From Gracilaria domingensis (taxonomy: Eukaryota > Rhodophyta > Florideophyceae > Gracilariales > Gracilariaceae): a stretch of DNA of 64,000 bases. The stretch lies in NCBI GenBank assembly GCA_022539475.1, contig VCMS01000054.1, forward strand, positions 62,001 to 126,000, written 5' to 3'. The position numbers and the translations under genes were made by a program. Positions within the stretch are counted from its first letter, which is position 1; every line of letters starts with the position of its first letter. Below are positions 44,259-56,415 of this stretch, piece by piece. The notes beneath the pieces were generated by a model. The model did not search any database. It saw only the letters and a program-made list of their open reading frames with translations, and had not been told where the DNA came from.

Positions 44259-44967
44259 ACGGGTCTTCTGACCTAGAATCGGCTTCATTGTCCAACCTTT
44301 GTGGGAGAAGGTTGGCTGTTTGGAGCCCAGATGGTTGGGAATATCCTTTCTTACGGTTCTTCCATTGTCCTTTTTCGGAAGTTGTTTTGGTTGCCAATTG
44401 GTCGACTGTGTCGGTGAACGATGTCGTCCCGTCGCAAAAGTGGCGCGCCACGTGCTGCATCTGTGCCCGGTTCGTCCGGCTTGCCGGCAAGTCTGCCTCC
44501 GCTGCCGAGGGACACCTTCGAGGTCCCCGGTAATGGCGCTCCGAAAACGGCTTCCCGGGATCTCCGTTCAGATAACGAAACCCCACGTACGAGAATGATC
44601 GCTCTCGGCAGCGCGCCTCCCGTTCGCCGGCCACTGAAGCAACGCAGAGCGTCACGCGCAGCCGTACGAAAGGACGGAGGCACCTTGGATTGAAGGAATT
44701 GAAGCCGAAGAATCTACTGTATCCGAAGCTACTATCGTACCGATATTATCAGCTTGAAGACACGACGCCACAGAGGACCCCACGTGGGACTGGCAAAGTG
44801 CGAAATCATCTCCGACAAATGGAGCTCACGCCAAAGCCCCACAAGTTCTCGGGGGAAGATCCAATTCTAGTCTTGGATTTTCTTGGCCGCTTCGTGGCGG
44901 AAGCCGATGTACTTCGGATGAGTGAGGCACAGGCCTACATTGCGCTGCCGTACGTCTTGCCCAGGGG

Positions 44968-45312
44968 AACATTTGGGTGGTATATGTACGCTTCATGTCT
45001 GATATGGGGGTTCAGGTGCCTACTCTGTGCCATGTTTGGCACAATGTCGTATATAAGTCGTATCTGCGTCGCATATGTGCCGTATGAGTGCCAGGTGCAT
45101 GACGGATGATGGCAGATGTAACGGAATAAAAAACGTAATTTTTTGAGATTGTCACTGTGCCTGTTGTGTGCGAATACCATCCATAAACCAAGCATGCGCA
45201 CGCCATAGATACGGCACCCATACGGCACACATCAGTTTTTCGCCCACAACAGCCACATAGTAGACACTTGAACCCTTTTGTGTGGCACAGATAGTACATG
45301 TACCACCCAAAT
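44968..45312. mobile_element. MITE-like insert (~345 bp) in gag of element B
   Basis: Terminal inverted repeats TTTGGGTGGTATATGTAC and GTACATGTACCACCCAAA; similarity of the ends extends about 50 bp inward (GGGTTCAGGTG / CACTTGAACCC). It splits the gag frame. No ORF inside. Non-autonomous DNA transposon. Confidence 0.75.
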
Positions 45313-46477
45313 GATTACCAGGGTTGACTGGCGTAGCCGAAGATCAATTCAATTCGGTTCGTGGGTCGTCTCGCGCCTCCAAAGGAGAAGTTACGTGCTG
45401 GCCGGAAGCGGTACAATATCTCCTGTGCTCTTACGCGACAGACAATGCAATACAGGGTGCTATCGCGCTGCGAGACAGGAAGCAAGGAGCAGACGAGTCG
45501 GGAACTGTTTATTCCACACGCCTGAACAAGGCTTTTTACCGCTGTGGTAACGTGAACTGTGCATCAGAGCGATGCAAGATGTTTGTCTATGGCTTGGACG
45601 GATCAATTCGGACGTTGGTAGCCCGTTATCTGGAGAACAAACGCCGGATTACCTATCTGGAACTCGTACAATTTGCTCAAGCTGAGGGAAATGCAGCTCG
45701 CGCACGCGCTGGTGTCAAGACGCGTACGCGCCGCCTCCTTCATGTAAAAGGCCGGGACTCTTCTTTGCCTCTATCACGAGGTTCGTTCCAAGCGGGTTAT
45801 GACAACCTACACCTGTTACAGGCTGATGGTTCAGTGCCGACTACGGAGTTGCCGTCAACAACAGAGCGGTCTACTGTCGACGTAGACCGCGCTCTTCACA
45901 CCGGTCAACACGTTCCGGCTTTGCACGTGCCACAAGCTGGTGGATATCGTAACCAACGCCCTGGATGGAGGGATCCCTATCCTCCACGACAAGAGCGCCG
46001 TCAGCCGAATCCGGATCTTCTCTGGCACCTTATTTGCCACACCTGTTACAGGCCTGGACATATCGCTCTGAATTGTTTAATGCCCATATAGGATATAGCT
46101 AAGATCGTGCCCCAGTATGAGTCAGTGACGCCGGCCGAACGGGAATGCTTTCCCGACAAATCGTACCTTCGTGCGAAGGCGGAGACTCAGCCTGGGAGGC
46201 AGGAAACGGTGCCATCGAATGGTGGAACTGTAGCCGCTCCTGCGGAATCGAAACCTCCGCAGATTGGCTGCGAAGCTCAGAAAAACTGACCATGGGAGCC
46301 TCCAGCAATGGAGAGGCGCCCCCCAGTGACGGGGTGTAGTGTGCCTGAGGCTGAAAAGCGTCGCTCCCGGACCACAATCCTTTTGAGGAAGATGGCCACT
46401 ACCGATGTGGACTGCGAGCACCTTGGTGTCTTGCGTCGCCAGTGGATACGGTCGAAGAACAGCCGGTCCCTCTATCA

Positions 46478-46722
46478 AAACTCATTGTCATTGAATCATC
46501 ATGCGACAGTAAATGAAATCGATGCCTTTCAATACAATGTAAGGGCACTTTCCAGGAATTTAATTTTTTCAAAATTTCACACTCATGGAAATGTCAGTGA
46601 AACAAAAACTTACTTATTTGTCAATGACGTTGGTCATATTACCTTACTACAACAGTCATCTTGTCTGCAAGCCTACTGAAAACCCTTTTAGTTTTCCCTT
46701 AACAAGTTTTGCCTGGGTCCCC
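46478..46722 (+). repeat. 240-bp dispersed repeat, copy 2 (inside element B)
   Basis: Second copy of the segment at 37796-38036. It sits between gag and pol of element B. No terminal inverted repeats are visible, so movement by a plain TIR transposon is not evident. Confidence 0.75.
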
Positions 46723-49700
46723 GGATAGAGTCCTGGTCATGGCTAAACGAAGCTACAAAGTTTACGCCGACCTAGGGGTTTCCGACTAGTATATGGTTCG
46801 GCAGTTGTCAGTGCTCGATACAGGAGCAGGGCCAAAACTTTTTGGTTCAGTCTATAATTCCGCCGCACTTGCTGTCTCGCGTTCGTGCGGCGCCGCATAT
46901 TGATATCGCGGATGCGAATAATCGGCCACTCTCTACAGTGGAAGTGATAGACCTGCTTTTCAGGCTTGGCCGCTACGTGCTGAAGCTCGACTTCTTGGTT
47001 TGCAAGCAGCTCGCTGCGCCGGTTATACTCGTATGTGGCTTCTGTGACCGCTTCGTCGAATCAATTCGACCGCGGCGAAGAACCATCGAAATGGAAGATG
47101 GGACCATTGTACCCATCGTTCGGCGTCCCCTTCGACGGGCTTCGAAGAAGCAAGTTCCCTTGCCTGCTGCGCAGGAGCCTGCTGCTGATGAAAGGAAGTC
47201 TACGAAGATCCGAGTTGCTCGGTCTATTTGCATCCCGCCCGAATCGCAGGCCTGGGTTACTGTAACATCTCCACAATATGCCTTACAAACCGTGCAACTG
47301 TTGCCTGCGTTGCAGGGAAAGTATCAGCTCGCCCTGAATAATGGGATTGTTCTTGTCGAACCCGAGAAGCCTTTTCAGGTGCTGGTTGCGAACCTCAGCC
47401 GTTTTCCTCAACGATTGGTTAGGAGCCAAGTTATTGGATCATTGCTCCCGCACCCTGTGGCTATAGTGCCCACTCAGGTTTCTATGGCCACAGTTCTCGG
47501 TATCCTCGAAGCTGAGGAGGGGGAGGCGGAACGGAACGATTCCAAATCGAATACTGGACCAAAGATTCCGTCGGGAGATGCTACGCCGACCTCGTCGGAT
47601 GCGACTGACCGCAGGTTGTCGAAGGAAGCAAGGCGGATCTCGTCGGACGATAATGAAAAGGACCTGAGTGGTGCTGACACGAAGGATAAGGCAGTACAGG
47701 AATTGGAGTCTCTGGATTTTGAACATGTCCCAGAGACTCACTGCGATAAATTGCGGCACATGCTCGAAGAGTTCACGCCCATGTGGGATGGCACGCTCGG
47801 TAAGATTGGAATAACCGAACATCGGATTGACCTAATGCCGAATACACGGCCAACCTCACAGCACCCTTACAGGGCAGGACCGACAGCTCGGCAAGAGGAG
47901 AACGCTCAAGTTGAGAAAATGCTCCGCGCTGGAGTTATCGAGCCGGCTCAGTCACCTTGGACATCGCCGGTGGTGCTCGCGCCCAAAGCTGATGGGTCTG
48001 GGCGATTCTGCATCGATTACCGCAAGCTGAACGCAGCCACCGTCAAGGATGTATATCCTATCCCACGAATGGATGAGTACATCGATTTGGTGGGCGACGC
48101 GAAAGTTTTGACAACCATAGACGCGAATTGGGGCTCTTGGCAAGTTCCCGTGAGGGCCGAAGATCGTGACAAGACAGCCTTCGTTTGTCATGAAGGATTG
48201 TACCGATTCAATCGGATGCCCTTTGGGTTAACGAACGCACCATCCACATTTCAGAGAGCTGTGGATATTGTGCTCGTCCGCTTCAAGTGAAAGACTCTCC
48301 TGGTTTACCTGGACGACATCATTGTCTATTCCAGTAACCTGGACGAGCACTTGACTCACGTACTGGATGTGATGCGAATCCTACGCGACGCCGGCATTAC
48401 GCTCAAGCTCAAGAAGTGTGAGTTCTTCACCGAAACCTTCAGGTATCTCGGCCACGTTATCCGCCCTGGACGGCTGTCGATAGACGACGTTCGCCTGAAA
48501 TCCCTCAAAGGGGCTAAGCATCCGCGGACGCAGACTGAACTCCGATCTTTTCTCGGCTTGTGCAATGTTTACCGCCGCTTCATACCGAACTTTGCGGACA
48601 TTGCGGCCCCGTTGAATGAGCTCCTCCGCAAAGGAAAGCCAGTCAACCTGGAAGAATTCGACGACGGCAAGGCTGCGGCTTTCTCGTCGCTCGTGTACGC
48701 GGTGACATCGCCACCTGTTTTATCCCTACCTAGGGCCGGTTTGCCGTATGCCATCGATACGGATGCGAGCGACTACGAAGTTGGCTGTGCACTGTTCCAG
48801 ACGACCGAAGATGGCGAGCGATTGCCAATTGGGTATTGGTCAGGAAGCCTCAACGTTCACGAGAGAAATTACTCGGTATCCGAGAAGGAGTGCTTGGCAG
48901 TTGTCTGGGCATTACAGACACTGTGGCCCTATCTTATCGGAACTGGCTTCATTCTTCATACCAATCATTCGGCCTTACGATAGCTACTCTCCATAGCAGA
49001 GCCATCTGGCCGCTTGATGCGGTGGAGACTTCGCTTGTCGGAATTCGACTTCGAAATCGGTTACAAGAAAGGACTCCTGAACACTCAGGTTAATGCACTG
49101 TCCCGCTTGGAAACAGCGGCTGAAGCTGCGCCAGTCGATGACTTGGAAATACCGTGTTTCCTTGCGGAAGACGGCTCGAGCGATGCCGATGAAGAATCGG
49201 AAGTATGGGACATCTACGATGCTGTTTTAGCCGTGTCAGACACGCACCCAGAGTCGGGCTATTTCGTACCGATCAAGCCGGAAGAACTCATCCGGGAGCA
49301 GCACAAGGACCGTTTTCGTACGGAGATTCGTAGCCGTTTGAACGGCAGAGCACGGCTGCCTTTCGTCGACAACGACCAAGGATTCCTCATCCAAACTGTC
49401 GGAAACAGGCCACAGATTGTGGTTCCGCACTCCCTTCAGTCACGAGTACTGCATCTGTCGCACTATGCGAAGCTCTCAGCCCATCTTGGTGGCAGAAAGA
49501 TGCACTATACCTTGAGGAAGTACTTCTACTAGCCAGCGATGGCTTTCGGTGCGTATGCCACTGTTCGTGGATGTTCTGATTGCTTAAAGAACCGCGTCAA
49601 ACTCCGTAAGTACTCCAAGAAGTTGGTACGCTTCCCTGCTTGGGCTCCACTCGATTTCGTGGCTATTGACTTGCTCGGCGAGTTTATCCGCACTCGCCAG

Positions 49701-51775
49701 AGGAACCTGTTTCTACTTGTGATCACCGACCGCTTTTCTAAGCTGGTATGGACTGTGCCTTTGAAGGAGGTTACCGCCAGTGCGCTCGCCCAAGCTTTCG
49801 TGACACACTGGGTTTTTGTCTACGTGCCACCGATTGATTTGCTATCAGATAATAGACCGCAGTCTGCGGCTAAGTTCTTTCAGGACGTCTGCCGCTTCTT
49901 GCCGATCCAAAACTGGTTCACGACAACATATCATCCCCAGATTAATGGGCAGGTTGAACGCTTTAGCCGCACAATGCTCAATGCATTACGGACGTTTGTT
50001 GCCGAGCATACGTCGGAATGGGATCAATACACCGATGCGGTGAGATATGCCTACAATACGCAGATTCATCGCACTTCTCAGATCTCGCCCTTCGAGCTTG
50101 TGCTATCACGCGTTCCACAGTCGGTGGTCATCGAGCCACAGCCAGTACTGGACAAGTTCCCCTCGCCCCGCCTACATAGGGACGCGTGGAATGGATGGCT
50201 CACGAAGATTATCCCTACGGTTAGGCAGAATATCGCTAAGGCACAAGCCGCCTACAACTCGAATTTCGACGCGCGAGTGCGAAAGAATGCCCCTCAGATC
50301 AAGGAGGCTGACCACGCTTTCATACGGAAGGAATACTACAACCCCGGGAAGGAGAAGCGGCACAAGCTTTCTCCTATCGCGGATGGTCCCTACCGGTTCA
50401 TTTCAGATATAAACACCACGGTTGTCCTTGACATCAAAGGAGAGCACGAGCGTTTCTAGCGGGATCGCCTAACGCCTGCGCCAAAGCCTGTTTCTCAGAA
50501 ATTGCAATCGCCATCGTTGGCTCCTACCGCATCTACTGCGGGAACAGCCGTGGAAACGGAAACGCGCCGTCAACTGCCTGCCCTGCCGCACCTAAACTAC
50601 GAACTCGCTGATCTGCGGTCAAAGCCGGAAGCTGATCCGTCGGCTTCAACTGCCCCACATGTTCACACGGGGATACTGGCCCCTCCGGGCATACTTACCA
50701 CCGTCCGCGACGCTCCAACTGAGGAGGGAAAGGAGGAGACAAAGCGCTCGCTGTCGTTGTCGCCGTCATCGACGGAATCGCCGTAGCAGGCCTCAATGTC
50801 GCACGCAAGTCGTGGTGAACGCCCGACGCACAGCCGGACATTCGGAAAGACGCGAACAACGCGCAGCTATCGCGGAAGCCTGAGCAGGAACGCACCACCT
50901 CCGTAGAGCACAAAGCCGGACACTCGGAAGAGTACCAGAGTGTAGCTGCTGCAGAAGCCGCCGCTTCGCCCGCGGATGGTACTGTATTGCCGTCACAAAC
51001 GGAGGGACAGGAGTCTGTCCCAGCTGAGCAGCGTGAGACCGGCACGCCAGAAATGAGTGTCGGAAACGGAGCAACAGCCGCGTCAAATGCGGAACATACA
51101 CGTTTGCCGCAGTCCGAGCCCGACAGCGGTAGCGCACTTGTGCTGAAGAAATCCTGAAGTCCAGAAAAAAGTTAGTCAAAAAAGACCGTGCTGTTACGGC
51201 AGACCCGACTTCGGGAGATCTTAGTGAAACATCGAGTGACGAAGCCGTTGAAAACACGGAGGAAACTGCCGATATGGCAAGCCGATAAGCCACAGTAAGT
51301 GGGAAGCAGCACAACGCTGGACACGCGCGCACATTGCGCCAAGTGTCTGGCTCCGCCGACGATCCGCCTCCACTGAAGATTGACAGCACACAAGCCGGGC
51401 ACGTGCCTGCTGTAAGGCTTGCGGCCGCCGAAAACGGAAATTCCGAATTCGAATCGTCAGCGCACAGCCGTGCAACAGCGCAGGCCCCATCACCAGCAGT
51501 GAGTGGCAAAACGCCGCCACGGCGCGCACAACAGCACCACTTGCTGGCGCACCACAATGCGGACGGTTCACCCTCACGACGGGAGATCCCACCGGAACGC
51601 CGGAAGCTCGCTGTTCGAGAAGACCAGAGTAAGCTCACAGCCCGACAACACGGGGAGGAAAGCCAGAAATCTGGAAGCCTGAATGTGAGGAACACACAAT
51701 CGTCACCAGGACCATCTGGCGTACAGAACGCACTGCCGTCGACGGCCCTCTCGAGGAGAATCATGTTTTGTCCGA

Positions 51776-51914
51776 GGGTGAATACGGGGTGGGCATGGGT
51801 TTATTTGGAAAATTGGTGTTCATTTACGGGGTATGCAAGGCACGCGCACGCGGTAGATTGCAATTTTGCCCACCCAATTTTCTAAATAAACCGGTGCACA
51901 CCCCGTATTTTCCC
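51776..51914. mobile_element. 139-bp MITE-like insert in element B
   Basis: Left end GGGTGAATACGGGGTGGGCA and right end CACACCCCGTATTTTCCC pair over about 41 bp with roughly six mismatches; both arms end in an AAATTGG/CCAATTT step. No coding content. Confidence 0.7.
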
Positions 51915-52647
51915 TTATGATTCTACTAGAGTGTCAGGACGGAAGCCGTTTGGCAATGACGCCCACGACGGGAAAGCAATCAAAGACAGCTCAGAAGAGG
52001 GCACAATAACCGAACCGCACACTGAGCGGCGTGTCCTCAACAGGGAGTACGTTATAGACCGACTGATTAGTCACGGCTACCCCTCTGATGGAGAGAAATT
52101 GTATCGAGTCCGTTGGTACGGCTGTCCTTCTTCGAAGGACACACATGAGCCTATCGAGCATCTGCCTCGCTCTAAGGTCCTACAGTACCACCGTCGCACA
52201 CGGACACAGCGATACCGGCTACGCTGGACAAAGCCCAAGTGGGTTGACCACCCAAAACTTGTGAGATGTGCCGTCTCAGACGGAAAATGCGGCTTCACGC
52301 GGATGCAAACACGTTGATATCAACATGCCGCTCTATGGGGAAGCCTTTTGCTGAACAGACAAGCCGCAAAACGCGGAAGCCACTTACAGTGGAGAAGAAG
52401 ATGAAGAAGAAAGAAGCCTAATAAGAAGGAGAAGAAGCCAGGACACTGGAAGGAAGCCTAAGAAGTTTTATCGCTACAGCCGCTTCTGCGGAAAGTTAGC
52501 CTTCTCTTGTGGGCCACTCGGAACAGCCTCGAACGAGGTATTACACACTGAGAAGAGGGAAAACAAGAAGAAAAATTTGAGCCAAGCCAGCAAGGCTGGG
52601 GAAGTTTACCTCTAACTATTGAGTTTGCCCCTCATCATCGTGGTCTA

Positions 52648-54512
52648 CTACGGACTACTGTAGCCTGTCAGGGATCTCGAGCCGGAAAAGTACGCGCCGG
52701 ACGGCCCAGCACCTGGGGTGCCCCCACTACCGGGAGCCCCGGAGAAGCGCTGTGCCGCTAGCGCTTGCAATTCCGACTCGTCGGTCACCGTATCGGGAAC
52801 GGCCACTCCCAAGCCTCGAAGGAAGTCTCGAATGAACACCGCTCGCGGAGTGAGAGAGAAACTGCCGGCCCCGGCGGATGCTACGTCTTGAGCCCACGGG
52901 CCGGTCGGAGTGGGACCGCTATAGCTGGTGGGACAACAACCACGACTTCGTCGTCGTCTCCCATAGCTTCGGGCTCCGGTACAACCTCCACGCTCTCTGG
53001 GCTCCCCTCATCCATGGATATTCCTCCCTCGGCGGGGTCATCACCGTCATCGTCGACGTATACAAACCCACGCGGGTTCCCTTCCGAGATATGACGCTCC
53101 TCTAGGCGGCGACCAGCCGCCTCAGCGGGACCAATTATCTCCCAAATTCATGGGTCAAAGTATACGAAGTTGCCGGCATTGACGTTCCGTCCCGGAGAAC
53201 GGTCCGATTGCCAAACAACCCCGTCGGAAACCTGGCTACCAGGCACCTCGTTCCAGTCAATCTGGTCAATGACGTCCACAAACGCGGTGGCTTCGCGGGC
53301 ATTGCGGACCGAGCTGAGGGCTTCAGAGAGATCTAATGCCCAAATCGCTTGCTGGATGAGCTTCGGAATGAACCATACCCGGTACGAATCATATGCCTCG
53401 ATGAGGAGGAAAGCCACAACGCGGACAGGCCATTCTGTCGCAAGGATGCTCCAAAGGCCGTGAGGCGGATCGTTCATGAAATGGGAGACTATGTAAGTTA
53501 GGCAGGGCGTCAGCTCTACGTGACACCCTCGTGGGACTTCGACCGCAGGACAGAACGACGGAAGCGGCAGGTATCGCCCACTATGGGAGTGTCGCGCGAT
53601 CCGCTCAACTTCCACCTTCGTACACTGGTACGGCACCACTACCCCGAAGCGGGAACGCCATTTCCTCTCGAATCGGAGGCCTTCATGGAATTGAGACCGT
53701 GCAGGACGGCGAAGAAACCGGAACTCGGCACGAACAATGGGCCGAGCCCACAAGATCAACTCCTGCTGCGGCTGAACGGTGTCCGAGTATCGGTCAATTT
53801 CGTCCAACGCATTTGCTAGATGGTCGCCGTAGCCGACCTCGCCGAAAGTTCGGTGAAGTGCCACGTCATACTGGTACTGAGCCGGCACCGGATGCTCGTT
53901 CGGAGCTCGGAAGTGTCGCGCGTACCCAATGCGGGCCATCTCATTGCGAGCAAATTGTCTCGTCTCGTTTCGACCTACAAGCAGGCAACTCGGCGTGACC
54001 GCAACGCAGGCGATCCAGTCCCATGAACGGGTAACGTCAGCAGGAAGCCCACCAGGGAGTTGACCGTCGACAGCGTATCAATCGACGAGCTCGGTATCCC
54101 GAACGGCCTCTGCGTCAAGCCAGGGAGCCTGGGCGCAAAGGAAACTGTGCCGGTGCGGATCCCGGATGCGTAACGCGCATGCAGTAGGCCATCCACCCAG
54201 CGTAGCTGGCATCTCAGCGCTGAACCAATCCCATACGGGCGCATGACCAGCCTGATCTGGAGCGTGATCTTGTCCGGAAGAACCCGGCTGGTAGGCAGCC
54301 GCCGACTGCGGAAGAGGTACAGACCGGAACGGCGGGTTGAAAACTTGCATACGTGCCGTCGAAGACGGATGGGCGTTGGGTGTGTTGGACATCGCGGGAG
54401 GGCTCGAGATGGCGAGGTCCGCTATTGACACCGGAAGTGTTGGTGGTTCCGAGCAGTTCTCGGCAGACCCGTCTTGGGAGACTTCCTTATATACCTTCAT
54501 CGCGAGGCGCAT
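52648..54512 (-). other. Antisense ORF block of Ty3 element B
   Basis: Minus frames 54078-54512, 53148-53939 and 52648-52839 lie between the chromodomain and the 3' LTR. The 53148-53939 frame is a 263-residue open stretch with conserved EVPR...L.P...Y and W.VRVVAFLLIEA segments shared with element A. The 54078-54512 frame is Ser/Pro/Ala-rich. Position and strand are the same as in element A. Product unrecognised. Confidence 0.55.
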
Positions 54513-54654
54513 CGAGCTGACGGACTCGGTGTCTCAGCCTGGGAAGGGGGAGATGTAGAGCAAAACGCCCTGCAGAGGGATGCACCGAGGTGCTTTTCAT
54601 AGTTTGTTGATCCGTTACCGGCTTCGACACTTCATGTTATGAGAGGCTACTGTA

Positions 54655-56415
54655 ATAGTGGCCCTATTTTGGGGTATGCTTAGGAAGGGTAGTGTTTCTG
54701 CACACGTGTGCTGAGTTGGCCCGATGCAGGTGTAGAGCAAAACCCTGCGATAAACGCTATGGGGAATCTCCACTAGGATTCCGAGTCCTACTCCCTATTA
54801 GAGGTAGGCTCAGCGATAGAACCCTCTGTCCGTACTCGAGTCGAGTGACAAGCCGGGTGTAAGATCGGAGACGGTGACTGGCTATACATACAGAGGTGGA
54901 ATGCAAAGAACGGTGCAGATCCAGAGATAGAGTGTGATCCGAACCTGAACAAAGGGAAGAAAAAGGGGACCGTGTACACGGGGAAAAGCTCACCGTAGAA
55001 ACCACCGGAGCGGAGCTACGGACCGTGCCAACCGGCGGGAACAGGTCCGACAACGGAGCAACGCACTCAAAGGCGCCAAAAGTAAACCCAATACTGAGGC
55101 GGAAGCGATAACTGAAACAGGTGAACAAGTGTAAACAACGAGACTCAGCAGAGTGGCAACACAAGAATTAGCAACAAAAACAGAACAAGAAGCAACAAAA
55201 GACAACTGACACGGTGGTAAAGACAATCAAAGATCCAAAGAAGGCGAGACAAGTGCTTCCTTAGTGACTCTGAGGGGTAGTAGTACCGATACCAGTCGTG
55301 GTTACTCTCCAGATGGAGTCGTAGACCTACGTAGGCAGCAAGCTACTATAGCCCAATCCTGAACAGGATTCGATTTGAGTGTCGACTCAGTTGTCCATTT
55401 ACTTGGAGGCTCAAGGGTGAGATCACCCGAGCATATATACTATTACTATATCTACGGTGCACACCTCCCGAGGGTTCTACACGTGGACAACCCACTGTCA
55501 AGGGGTGGGGTAATTCCCAGCGGGTGTGGCATAACTATCTGCAGGCTAGCTTCGACACGTGGCCAACTATTTCACTTACTACAGAGGATTCAGCTATCGA
55601 GGTTCCGTTAAAACCCTCCAAAAATTGCCCGAAATTAAAGGGAGTTTTCATAACTTCGCCACGTCACCGGCCCTCGGTACCATCTCATTATGAGCGACAT
55701 GATGCATCCGATAGCGGAAAGGCGTTGCTCTACAGCAGGATGCGCCGTGGCAAGCCTGCCCCGCTTTCACAGGTGTAGGGTGTTGGCCGGAAGCGCCGGA
55801 TAGTTAGATATTTTTAGTTGATATTTTCAAGTGCCCTATATAGTTGGCGGCACTTGCCGCCACTGTACGGGAAGTAAACCCCAAGGAGGCTTCTGGCTCT
55901 GACTTTCTTGCCACTTGTGAACGGTCTTCGTCCCTAATCGGGCAAGCCGCCGCAATTCTGGGCTAGTGATCCGACCTCTACCACTGAGAAGTTCTAGTTC
56001 GTCGTTGCGGCATCTTTTCTGTTGTTTTATTGTTATTGTTTCCGTCATATGGCTCCTATCACTCTGCCCTGTTATACAAGTTTGACCCACATTGTCTGGG
56101 AATATTTCTCCATCTCGCGATTCAGTGCAGCGCTGCGCGGCGCATTGGTTGCCCGTTTCACCCAACACCGTTGGCTTGGATATCTCCACTCGCTGTGGCT
56201 CGCCGGAATTACCAGGATTCTACGGCGATTCTACCCACCCTAATCTCCGGCTGCACGCCCAGGACGGGGCTGCCCGGATTTACACCCTGCCTGTGTAAGC
56301 CCTACCGGAGGGTTCTACCACCGACCCTACCCCTATAGGGAGCGGGGCTCGAACACCCTGTCGGTGCGCTTCCCGCGACGCGGCTCTTGTTTGCCCACTC
56401 GAGGGACTGCACCAC
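54655..56415 (+). repeat. 3' LTR of Ty3 element B, split by an insert
   Basis: Left piece 54655-54727 and right piece 55735-56415 together match the 5' LTR; both LTRs end in GCA(G/C)CACA. The gap is filled by the insert at 54730-55735. Confidence 0.75.
54730..55735. mobile_element. ~1.0-kb insert with short inverted ends in the 3' LTR
   Basis: Ends are TGTAGAGCAA and TTGCTCTACA, and a GCTAT/ATAGC step pairs a little further in. Its core (about 54750-55515) is a copy of the 0.75-kb dispersed repeat. No ORF of note on either strand. Confidence 0.6.

Larger units (their letters stand above)
43500..56415 (+). mobile_element. Ty3/gypsy chromovirus-like element B with both LTRs, fossil with nested inserts
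   Basis: 5' LTR about 43500-44258, 3' LTR about 54655-56415 (about 756 bp after removing a ~1.0-kb insert); the LTRs look about 80% identical, so the insertion is old. Parts: gag 44421-46091 with zinc knuckle CHTCYRPGHIALNC; reverse transcriptase 46842-48370 (FCIDYRKLNAATV, VYLDDIIVYS); RNase H 48351-48983 (AIDTDASDYEVGCALF); integrase 49014-50459 (FVAIDLLGEF, HPQINGQVERFSR); chromodomain about 52020-52200 (YVIDRLISHGY, YRVRWYGCP). Antisense frames follow at 52648-54512. Inserts lie at 44968-45312, 46478-46722, 51776-51914 and 54730-55735. Broken, but with far fewer breaks than element A. Confidence 0.85.

Noticed and set aside
54757-55226. Minus-strand Ser/Cys-rich frames in the 3' LTR insert
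   Set aside because: Not shared with the other copies of the 0.75-kb repeat; composition-driven.
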